A DNA stretch of 64,000 bases from Brienomyrus brachyistius (lineage: Eukaryota; Chordata; Actinopteri; Osteoglossiformes; Mormyridae). Positions 45,720 to 57,500 of this stretch are shown here, piece after piece; the first letter of the stretch is position 1; every line of letters starts with the position of its first letter. Made by a program: the position numbers and the translations under genes. The stretch is from NCBI RefSeq assembly GCF_023856365.1, contig NW_026042827.1, positions 1 through 64,000 of the forward strand. Reading direction: 5' to 3'. The notes under the pieces are model-generated. The model did not search any database, had not been told where the DNA came from, and saw only the letters and a program-made list of their open reading frames with translations.

Positions 45720-46400
45720 TTTTCGCTCACTGAGAAGAGAGACACAAACACCCTGCTCTCAGTCGGTCAGTCTTCCTGTAAAATGCAGAGGTGAGACTGC
45801 TAGTGGAAAATTACTGACTGCAGCGTCAACAACACATATAAACAGCAGCACAAACAAAATGTTCCACAAATGCAGGACATCTGTATGCTTACAGCACACA
45901 TCAGACACGCTGACCCCTCAGCACTGAGCTCCTCCAGGCTCTGTGCTCTCCCTCTTCTCTTCAATTTCTACACAAATCACTGCTGCTCCAGTGAAGATCC
46001 TGAATTTTGCAGGTGATACTACTGTGTTTGCCATCATAACTGAAGGTGATGAGTCTGCCTACAGACTGGAAGTCGTACAGCTGACCATCCAGTTCTGAAC
46101 TCACATTATCCCAAATGTCCACATGCTTAGACTCCTCTCATCATCAGGGAGGAGCGTCCCTTGGCACTGTAGAGTAGATGGATGAGAGCAGGCTGATAAC
46201 AAGGCTGTCATCAATTTTATGTGACACCTCTCACCCCCCCAGCAGACTATGGAGGCCCGTAAGGGCAGCTCCTTCAGTAAGAGACTCAGACACCCGGCGT
46301 GTGACAGAACGGTACCGCAGGTCATTGGGCCCCCACAGCAGTCAGGGCTTTATAATCTGCACTCTGCTCATTGAACTTTTCCCCTGTTTCACTGTCTTCT
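45720..46400 (+). mobile_element. L2-type LINE fragment with RT active-site region
   Basis: Broken plus-strand frames read LCALPLLFNFYTNHC-like text, then ILNFAGDTTVFAIITEG (active site FADD changed to FAGD), then SAYRLEV. The region to about 46400 continues the 3' part. Dead. Confidence 0.65.
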
Positions 46401-48409
46401 GATACAGTTTCTATCTGCTGATCTGCAATATTGTTCCTCCTTATTCCACTGATGTGCAGTGTTGCATTGAGCCAGTGCTTATGCCCTGTGTGGCAGCTTC
46501 CTTTGGGAGGCTAATATCTGGCACATGAGCAATAATGTTACATGCAATAGGATTGTGTATAAGTTAAGGATTGTGTATAAGTTAATTTTAATATTCCTAT
46601 AATATTCCTCTGTATGTAATATATTCTTATTTTTTGTTTCTATTAGTACCCTATATTTATATATACATCCATTTATTTTACATTCATAATGATGTTGTTT
46701 GTTGTTTTGTGCCCCACTGCTCTTGTAACAAGCCTCAGTCTTGACTCTCCCTTTTAAGGTCTTGGCCTTAAATCACACTCGATATAGGTGGTGTCGTCCC
46801 CATCACCCTGACCAGGATACGATGCTGTAAGATTAATGGATGGTGTTTATCTGTGTGATGAAAAAGAATGTGAATAAAACAAAAATGTACCATTATAAAT
46901 GGGAGCCCTAGGATGTGTGGTGGTTAGAGATGTGGACTGATGAGAATTTTGCTTTTCTAAAGTTCTGTTGTGAAAACTGTACATTCCGTTCCATGTACAG
47001 TAGTGATATGTAGCAATCATGTGCTCCAGTCAAATGTCCAGCTGCTATGAATAATAATGGGTGGCTTGTTTGGATAAAATAACTTAGGCTGAATACTTGA
47101 AAGCGTGACCTGGGTGAGGTAGAGAGGAAACAGGGTCTTACAAGAAGCAGATATTGTTCTGTCTGTGTGGTTTTTACTCTTTGCAAAGTGAGTCAGCACA
47201 GTGCAGTCAGGGGTTCAGTCTTCCTGAGCTGCATCTAACCAGTGGAAACATCTGCAGCACTGCAGAGAAGCACTCAGCAGACAAACAAACCCAAACAGCT
47301 TACAGCTGTATGTCACTTTTGGACAGAGGTGGACAAAGTACACAACTTCACTACTTGAGTTAAGTATAGATACTCCTCGTCAAATAATACTCAAAGTTTT
47401 TCAGTTAATTTTTTACTTCAGTTAAAGTACTGGAGTATTTGCATCTAAAAATACTTAAGTATTCAAAAGTACATTATGTTTAAATGCAAGACATTTTTCA
47501 GAACCTAATGACTCCTGAACACCCCACTGAATACACTGACTGGCTTGTACATCTTGTAGAATAAAAAGCTTGTGGAATATGATACAATGACTATAGAAAC
47601 ACAACTGACATAACAAAAGTACAGCCATTGTCATTTTCATCTTATTTAACACCCCCCACCCCACTCACACAAAAGAGCATGGTAGTGTGGTAGTGTTCTT
47701 ACAGAGCCGTAGCAGTGTGTGTGTGTGCATGTGTGCATGTGTGTTTGTGTGTGTGTGTGTCTATGTGTGTGTGTGTTTGTGTGTCTGTGTATGTTTGTGT
47801 GTGTGTCTATGTGTGTGTATGTTTGTGAGCCAAGTAACAAGACAGGGAGCAAGAAACAAAACTCCTCTTTCTTAATTATCCACATCGTTATTAACGACAC
47901 AGGTATATATACAGGTACATATACAGGTACATGTATATACTCAAAAATACATCCAGAACACACAATTAAATGAAAAACGTAATTTAAGAACACTTGAAAT
48001 TTTCATTCAGTTTCTTTCATCTGTTTAATATAATCGATCAGTCCCTGTGCGTTTGCCCCAAACCATTCAGCATGGTACACAAGGGAGACAAGTAAGCATG
48101 TGTGACATCAAAGAACTGATTGCAGCAACTCAGCCTTTCCACAACATTAAAGCCGCTTATTCCCCCCCATGCCATGAAGAAATAATCTCTGTGGCTCCCC
48201 TCTCCCCCTCCCTCAGCCCCCAGTCTGGCTTGAACATTTGCACTTCCAGTAAAAATGCGCCCCAAACACACTGACACCAAACTCAGCACCGGTGCTCCGT
48301 AAAATCCCGTGATTCAGTCTCAGAAGCACTGGCTCCCCTGCCCTCCTCTGAACATTATTAAAGCTACACCCTGAACACTCTGTGTGACTGACATGAATGA
48401 GAAGCATCT
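46401..48409. other. No recognised gene apart from simple repeats
   Basis: 47325-47475 is a common fish non-autonomous repeat (AGAGGTGGACAAAGTAC ... TACTTAAGTATTCAAAAGTA). Otherwise AT-rich sequence with nothing assigned; it lies just downstream of the NITR gene. Confidence 0.4.
47715..47826. repeat. (GT)n microsatellite
   Basis: GT repeats broken by TTTG, CTAT and CATG; it creates false Cys/Val-rich frames. Confidence 0.9.
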
Positions 48410-48535
48410 TTATTCATAATCTCTGTAGCGGAGGTCAGAATACAGAGTGTCATTATTCCCGTCTTTCTTCTGTCTCCTGGGTTTTGGCTTCTTAAGGTTC
48501 AGGGCAGCGTAATTCAGTGTGTCCTCGTCATGGCA
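48410..48535 (-). CDS. NITR cytoplasmic exon with ITIM
   Basis: Acceptor CTCCACAG, then 41 codons and a TAA at 48410-48412. The residues include DTLNYAALNLKKPK and DTLYSDLRYRDYE: one canonical ITIM (LxYxxL) and one TxYxxL. A basic stretch (PRRQKK) lies between them. Confidence 0.85.
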   Translation of the reverse strand, partial: CHDEDTLNYAALNLKKPKPRRQKKDGNNDTLYSDLRYRDYE

Positions 48536-51500
48536 CTGTGGAGACAAAGATGGCAGAATTGGATGGATCAAATCGGTTTGCTATTACCTATTTTCACAAA
48601 TAGCACTTAAAATGCTGATCCCAGGATGGAAATCAGTCTGAGGTTCATTTGTTTTACTGACGATTTGTAATTTGAAATATTTATTACATACTTGCTTGCG
48701 TGACCATTCCACTTTTGATATATCACTGTTCTTTTCATCTGTTTAAAATATATAACACATCAATATATTATTTAATTTCGCACGGTATCATACCGTGGTC
48801 AGATAACATTCCGAATTTTCAAGCAATCAACATCCTTTTTGTCTCAAAAATGAAAGTAAAAATGACTTCTGTCAATTTAAGTGTGCATGTTTGGATACGT
48901 GTCATTTGTTCTCATATATCATATATAATAAAATTGCTATAAAGGAGATCTTGGTAATAAAAGTTATTGATATGCAACTTATTGCAACATGTATATTTCA
49001 ATAGATTTTGCAAAATATGAAAGATATAATACAAAAATGTAAATCTTACAGTACAAAAAGGTTTATATAAATAAGGTGAGATTTAATAATGGATTTTAAA
49101 ACTGTATTACCTGCAAGAGTGGTTTTAATATGAAAATGTTATCTATCATAAAACAATTTTATATTTCTATAATTTGTTAAAATCTACATTTTGTCCTTCT
49201 GAGTGCATAAAGCCGGGCAGCGTACCTGCACAGTGTGTACAGGTCAGTTTACATCTTATACAAATGAGAGCAACGTTCAGAATAATGCTGCAAGATAAAA
49301 CTATCAGCAAGCCAGAGTGAAGAGGATCCAGCAGCTTCTGAAAGCCTGTAACAAAGAGATAGATTTCAGCATAATGATATAGAGACACATTTCCCATTTG
49401 CTTACATTACATTAGTTAAAGATCAAATCGATAACACATTACAGCAGTTGTTTTGTAAATAGTCCATTTTTAACATGAACTTCTAGTATTTTGTATTTTA
49501 ACAATTTATATTAATATTTGAAATAATTATTAAATTAGGCTCCGGACCCCCCGCGACCCAATAGGATAAGCGGTTTGGAAAATGGATGGATGGATGGATA
49601 TTAATATTTGAAATAATTATTAAATTAGGCTCCGGACCCCCCGCGACCCAATAGGATAAGCGGTTTGGAAAATGGATGGATGGATGGATAATTATTAAAT
49701 TAACATCTGTGTAATTTAATTTAAGCACTTAAATTAGAAAATTCATTACATTAAAAAAAGAAATAAATGTCTTAATAGCAGAATAAGCTAAATAAAACTT
49801 TGAAGCAGATATACTCTCCACACTGGGTGCTACCATCTATATCCAGCTGTGTGCCGTTCCCAAACAGCATCTCCCCACACTGGGTGTTACCATCTATATC
49901 CAGCTATGTGCCGTTCCCAAACAGCATCTCCCCACACATGGCCACAGCGCAGTAGTAAGTCCCAGCATCGGAGAGGCTGAGGTTCCCCTTGGGGAGGCTG
50001 TAGACGCAGCTCCGTGTAGGAGATCCAGCCTCAGGGCTCTTCTCACACTCATCACTGCTGTTTCCAGGGCTGTAAATGACTCCAGGAAGGGATTCTCCTG
50101 ATCCATGTCTGAACCAGTAAACACTGTGTTCTCCTGCACAGCTCCCAGTCTCTATCGTACACTGCAGGCTCACAGAGTCTCCTGGCTGCAATGTGTCAGA
50201 CACAGGCTGCTGTACCACAGTCCTGCTGTTGGAGTCTTTACCTGAAAAGCAAAATAGTCATGATGACAGCCCTTTGAGAATAACAATGGAAAATACAGAT
50301 CCTCAAAAATTGTTCTTACAGATTTTTGGGAACTGAATCGATGTTCTTCTAGCCATCCAAGAAATCAGTAACTTCTTGGAGAACAGCTGACATTCTTCTC
50401 TCTTTTTATTGTATTACTGCTTATTAGTATATATCAGGTAACACTATACATTAACTGCACCTACATAATACCTAAATAAAAATTATATGATAATAACAAA
50501 CATTATAATCATATAATGTCTTGTATTAATGTATGAAGGTAGATGAATATAATTAATTTCAATTCAAAGAAATGAAGTGTGTAAAGTGTACTTTATATTT
50601 TCATGATTTTCGTGACTTTACATTTGGTTTATGTTGCCCCTTTTCCACAGGAAGGTATTTATTGTTTTTGCATATTTAGCTCTTGATGTGTTTTGGTATT
50701 TTTGAGCATTTTGCTGTAGTACCTGCATAATTTAATTCAAGAGCCGAAGAGCTGTTTGCCCATTACTAGTTTGTCTATCTTTTAACATTAAAGAAAAAGT
50801 ATACATAGTAAAAGGAATTACTTGGTTTCGTAGTTCCTCCTATTTATTTTCTTATGCACACAAAAGTAAGTTTTTCCGTTCAACCATAGCACTACAGCGA
50901 AAAGCAAAACGTCATGGCAAATACAATTATGCTTTATTCCAATACACATTGCTAATTTTTCATTATTATTACATTTATTCAGCATAATATCTTCAAAGGT
51001 TTCATGATTTAATTTGCAATCTTCTGGCCTGAAATCTTTTCCTGCTACACTGAAGACTCTCTCAGCGTGTGCAGAGAAAGCTGCAGCCAAAGGGTTGGCA
51101 TCCTCTGATAAACATGGTTGGTTCAGGTATCGGTGACATTATGTGAACCTTTCATGGCAGGAATAGGGACTAGTTTGACTTTTGATGCAGGAAAAGTGTT
51201 TGGGACTGTTAGGTTGAAGAAACAGTTGTTAATCATTTCTGTATGATCAGCAATGAGTGTAAATATATATGTATACGTTATTTCTTATCTTCTAGCCACA
51301 TACTCTTAGCTATTGTACTCTAAGTAGGTGGTTAACAGCTGCCTACTTAGATAAGAATCTCACTTCCCTCTCTTGCGCCCCCCATTGACTATAAATAAAG
51401 AAGACAAGGGGAACCACCCTTTGTAACACATTCTGCTGTAGTTTGCATTGCAGAGAGTGTGGGTACCCTTGCAAGTAAAACTGTAACCTGTGTGTGTCTC

Positions 51501-54500
51501 ATAAATGTGGAGTTGGGGTGGAAACGCCGGGCGCTTTCCCCAACATAGAATTTGGTCCTTCGAGCCGGATCCGAGGAACCCCGAAGACGTCTCCAGTACG
51601 CCGAGAGAAGCGACACCGAAGTCTGTCGACAGCCACTCGAAGTCGGGTGCAAGAAAGACCTGTGATGTGAATTCGTCATCAGGCCGGTGGTTAGAACTGC
51701 GCTCGACGTCTGGTGATGTCTGAAGGACCTCGGTGACGGATCAGAGAGCACACTATACAGGTGAGAGATATGGCACCTAAGTGAGTAGGTGGCCAAGTGA
51801 GAGATACGGCACCTAAATAAGTAGGTGGCCAAGACATGCATGTGGTTGAGGTTAGCCGAAATTAACCGGGAGAGAAAGTAGGCGTTGTTGGAAATATATA
51901 CAGTGTTGTATGTGGATGTGTTTTTATAGGTTTTAGATTAACCTACACGATCCACCCTAAAAGCAACAACATACTGGTGACTGAAGGATCAAGGACGGGT
52001 TTCATCCCTGAAAACTAACACCGCTGCTCTAATAGGGAGCAGTAGAAGGCTGTGTTAGTGTCCTCCTGAGGTCTCATGCCAGAGACTTGCTTTTAGGATT
52101 TTTTATTTTTTGTAGTGTATCCATTAAAAGGTAACAATGGGGAAGAATCAAAGTAAACAAATGGAACTAGAGGGAGATGAGAAGTTTATGGAAGGATATA
52201 AGCCAGGATCAGGACAAATAAGTAGTCAGAGATGGAGGAAAAAAACATGGGTTTGAAGGAAAACTCCACACTCCAGATATATTAAAATTACAGGGAAACT
52301 TAAAACTGGAGATGTTACAGACTACCAATAAGAAAGAAGGTAAAGACAGAAAAAAAGAATATGTTTTTTCTGATGCATGGTTAGAACAGAGTAAATTAAG
52401 AGATAATAAAAGACAGCAAAAAAAGGGAAATAAGGAGAAAAAATTACAGGCGACTTTAATTACACTAGATGAGGAGACGGCAACAAAATCTTCTGCCGCT
52501 CCAGTTCCCTTACTGCCCCCACAAATTCCAATGATTGCGCCTGCACCAGTTCCAGCTGTAAATAGACGACAAATAGGAGGAGGGGAATCATCTCGAATGA
52601 TGACCCGAGGGTCTAACCCTTCTCTGTATCCGTTAAAGGATCTGGAGACAAGTAAAGTACGCTGGCATCCAAAAAATGACACAGAACAGGAAGACTGGGA
52701 GAATGATTTGGTGTGTCCACTCGTAGAAGTGGCAAATCCAAATCGAGGCCCAAATAATGCAGGACCCGAAACTATGTTAGTATATAGACCCTGGACCGCT
52801 GAGGATAGAACAGCGGCTTTAAAAGGAATACCCCCGGTTGAAGAAGGGGTACCCGAGTTTTGGACTGCCATCCTAGAATTACAAAGTAGTTTTCATTTGA
52901 ACGGCAGGGAAATGTATAGATGTCTCAGACAGTTGTTTACCCATAAATGGGGACGTGTAGCGGGAGACTTCACAGGACATGGTAATAATGATGAAGTCTT
53001 AGCACATGACTCGCAGGAACTCATACAAGCATTACGAGACTTGCGAAACAGGGTAGAGACAGCCTTCGTAAGACGCGCAGACTATGGACGAATAGCGCAA
53101 TGTAAACAAAAAGATGGAGAGGAACCTGAGGATTTTATGGATAGAATGAGAGTTGTATTTAGAGGAAACTCAGGGATCCCATTTGATGAAGAGGCAGTAG
53201 GAGTGTACCAACAACAGCTAAAACGAGCTTTTGTCGCAGGCCTAAAGCCCGAATTGCGAAAATATCTTGACAAACATTGGGTACATCAGAATACTGGTTC
53301 AGTCCAACAAGCACTATAATATGCTCAACACGCGCAGAAAGCGCAGAAACAGGAAAAGACAGACACAATATTCAGCGCCTCAGAAGTAGTAGCGCTAGTG
53401 CAAATGAATCCTCCGGGGAGGGGAGGATTCAGAGGAAGGTCAAGAGGCCGAGGAAGGGGGAGAGGTGTTTTCAGAAACAATTACAGGAATTCGTCTCAGC
53501 AAGATAACATTTGCTGGACATGCAGGAAACCTGGACACTTAGCTAGGAATTGTAGAGTAGGGAAACAACCATATAACCCAAACTCCATTGAAAACAATGA
53601 TCAATGACCCCCCTCGGAGGCCCCTGTTACCGACACCATCCGAGGCAAAACAGAGGTGATTTTAAGAAAGGAAACGGAGGTCACTTTACAAGACCTTTTA
53701 GATAAGGAAATAGATTTACAAGCAGTGTGTCAGTTATTAGCAGAAAGGCAGTGGGAAACCTTGCCAAGTCGGAAGTTAGTCATAAACGGCAAAGTATATG
53801 AATGTCTGTGTGACACTGGAGCATGTAGGACTGTCCTAACCTCCAGTCCTCCCGGAGTCACATATTCTTCATCAGTCATAAATATAAAAACGGCAGGAGG
53901 TCAGACAGACAGACATCAGTTAACAAACCCAGTTGCAGTAAAAGATAAGGAAACTGGACTTGAATGTCAAGCACAGGTGTTAATAAGCCCTTCTTGTCCT
54001 GTTAACTTGTTAGGCCGAGACCTTATGGTACAAATGGGCATTAGCGTGGTTGCCACAGCCACTGGCATGAAAGCAATCGTAAATGAAGAAGCTTATGTTG
54101 TGCAAGGAACCACAACACCACAATATTACTGGTCTCTGGACCTAGGGGGAACTGCACAGACACGAGAATTATTGCGGAAAACTAGAGAAAAGCAGTCCCC
54201 TAGACAGGCCCAGTTCATGCCTGACGATGCCTTACACGTCACTATGTGGTACAAAGACACCCTTGGACCAGATTATGTCTATGACAAAACGTTTCATGCC
54301 CTCCAAGACACTTGTATTACCTTACAACATATGTATGTTAACCCCACCACTGGGTTTTCAGCAGCCTCAGTCATTTTATCTAACAAGCAACAGGCTGTAT
54401 TTAGAGAGAGAACACCACACGTATCTCTTTCAAAACCACCCCAGATGCAGTGGAGAGATGTAGAGATGTTCTTACGAGATTCTATGCACAGTTACAATGA

Positions 54501-57500
54501 CTACCAACCCGTATCTGGCTCCTGTTGGAGCTATGATGAGAAACACAATGTGTGGCGGTTTCCTTTGGGATGGAGAGTTCAAACCACTCCCACCACACAC
54601 TTAAAGGACCCAACCTGACAAATTTTTTCAACCCTGGAGGAGGGATCATGTCCAGATCTAGATCGCCTCCCAGAAGGGTTGTGGTCGTCCTCCCCCACTG
54701 ATGTAGGGCTGGTAAAGGGGTTTCCACCTTACAAAGTAATTGTGAAATCAGAACACCGTCCGGTAGTTAGGCAATACCCATTAAAACCTGAAGCAGAAAA
54801 AGGTATAGCCCCTGTAGTGCAAGACATGTTAGCATCAGGAATATTGCGAGAGGCTCCTGAAGCCACTTGCAACACTCCTATCTTTCCAGTCCAGAAGGGA
54901 CATACAGGGAAATGGCGCATGGTGCAGGATTTAAGACCGGTTAATAACATAGTGCAACATGCAGCACCAGACGTGCCTAACCCACACTTATTGCTCAACT
55001 CATTGACTCCTGATAAAAGCTACTTCTCAGTAGTGGATCTTAGTAATGCATTTTTCTCAGTACCATTGCACCCTGATTCTCAACATTTATTTGGATTTAC
55101 CTATAAAGGGAAAAAATATACATATACTAGACTCCCTCAGGGATTTTCTGAAAGTCCACATGTATATACCATGGCCCTTAGATACTCTATGAGTACCTGT
55201 GAAATACCATCACATAGTCAGGTATTACTATACGTGGATGATATCTTAATAGCAGCAGATTCAGAACAACATTGCAAAGAAACTACCCTAACTGTGCTTC
55301 AGCATTTATACAATACTGGACATAAAGCTTCTAAACAGAAGTTGCAGTATTGCAAAAAGACAGTTGTCTATTTAGGGCATAACCTTTCACAAAAAGGTCG
55401 CTCGCTGCTAGAGATAAGGAAACAAGCTATACAGGAAGCACCTAAACCACAGACTAAACAACAGATGATGTCCTTTTTAGGGCTCTGCAATTATTGTAGA
55501 GAATGGTTACCAGATTATGCTTTTCTAGTTCAACCTTTGCAAAATTTAATATACGGGAAGGAGATGACTCTAAAGGACAAAATACAATGGACTGAGGACG
55601 GAGAAAATGCTTTTACAAATTTAAAAAGAATGTTGCAAACCAATGTGACCCTTGCTCTACCAGATTATCAACAACCATTCACCCTATGTGTAGATGCTAA
55701 TCAAGGTTATATGAAAGCAGTATTAACACAGCCATTCGGAGCAAAAGAGAGACCGTTAGCATTCTATTCAAAACGATTAGATGCAGTAGCAGCTGGCTTT
55801 CCACAGTGTTTACAGGCATGTGCAGCTGCTGCAGAAGCAGTAAAGGTATCAGCAGAATTGGTACTTTGTCACCCCCTCATACTTAAAGTTCCTCATTCTG
55901 TGTCTCTAATCTTGTTGCAGACACCGCTTCCATTCTTAACACATACAAGACATCTTACCTTAGTGTCACTTTTGCTCTCACAACCTAACATTGAACTTCA
56001 GCGGTGTGGCCTATTGAACCCTAGCACGCTCCTCCCCACCGCAGAGGATGGGGAGCCACATTCTTGCAAAGCAACAATAGAAGAACAAACAAAACCAAGA
56101 GCAGATATTCTGCAAACTTTTATACCAGGATCAGAAGTTGTTTATGTAGATGGCTCAGCATCAAAAAATGATATGGGAAAAAATAAAGTTGGGTATGCTG
56201 TAGTTACATCTACTGAAGTGTTAGAAGCCAATGCACTCCCTTCTACTTGTTCAGCACAAGCGGCTGAACTCTATGCTGTGATCAGGGCATGTGAACTGTT
56301 CAAGAACAAGTCACTTACTATCTACACTGATAGTCAATATGTGTTTGCAGCTGTCCATCACCATGCAAGAGTCTGGAAAAATAGAGGTTTTAGAACATCA
56401 CAGGGCACATCTCTTACTCATACAAATTTGCTACTTAGATTATTAGACGTTGTGCATTTACCGACTCACTTTGCACTGTGCAAATGCAAAGCACACCAGA
56501 CTGATGACTCTGCAGAAACCGCAGGAAATAGTTTTGCAGATAAAACCGCCAAAGAAGCGGCACTGAAACAACCTACCTTATCAGTGGCAGACATTCTTTT
56601 TATAGATAGCGATGTGCTATGTGATGCACAGATTCATGCTCCTAAAATAGAAGTACAAAGTTGGATCAAAAGAGGAGCAATACAACGAGAGAAAGTTTAC
56701 TATATGAATGACAAGCCCATCCTACCAAAAAATTTATACAAAACAGCTGCTTTGGTGAGCCATGGAAATACTCATGTCTCAACAGGAGGGATGGTACATA
56801 TCATACAACAATATTTCTATGCTATAAATTTTTCTGATTATGCAAAACAATTTTGTAGGACATGCTTAATTTGTTGTAAACACAATGCACAAGGAAACAT
56901 CAGACCAAAACGTGGCCAGTTCCCCACAGCTGAGTATCCGTTTCAAGTTGTACATATGGATTTTATTGAATTATCTTGGTCACAAGGAAAGAAATACTGT
57001 CTAGTTATTATAGACACCTTTTCTAAGTGGGTAGAAATATACCCTGTAAAGCATTGTGATGCAATGACCGTTGCAAAATGTTTGGTAAGCCATTATTTCC
57101 CTACCTATGGCATACCTCATATTATAAGATCAGACAATGGGACTCATTTTGTAAATCAGACTATGTCCCTTTGCTCACAAGCATTAGGTTTTACGCTTAA
57201 GAATCATTGTGCGTATCACCCTCAGAGCGCAGGCTTAGTGGAAAGGACCAACGGCACTATTAAAACAAGGCTAAGAAAGACAGTGGAAGAGACAAAAAGG
57301 CCGTGGCCAGAATGTTTGTCTCTAGTAAAATTATGGATGAGAATAACTCCCACTCCTGCAGGATTAACACCTTTTGAAATAGTGTATGGTAGACCATTTC
57401 CCCTAGCAACTGAAATGAATGACATAGAAAAAGCAGACCGAGAAAATACGCTGGCCGATTGGATGCGTAAACTACTAACATCACAACAAAAACATAGCCC

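Noticed and set aside
47687..47993. Cys/Val-rich and His/Thr-rich frames
   Set aside because: Both are translations of the GT microsatellite.
51389..51841. 150-codon minus-strand frame over the 5' LTR
   Set aside because: It is antisense to LTR and leader, and its first part recurs at the 3' LTR; no known product.
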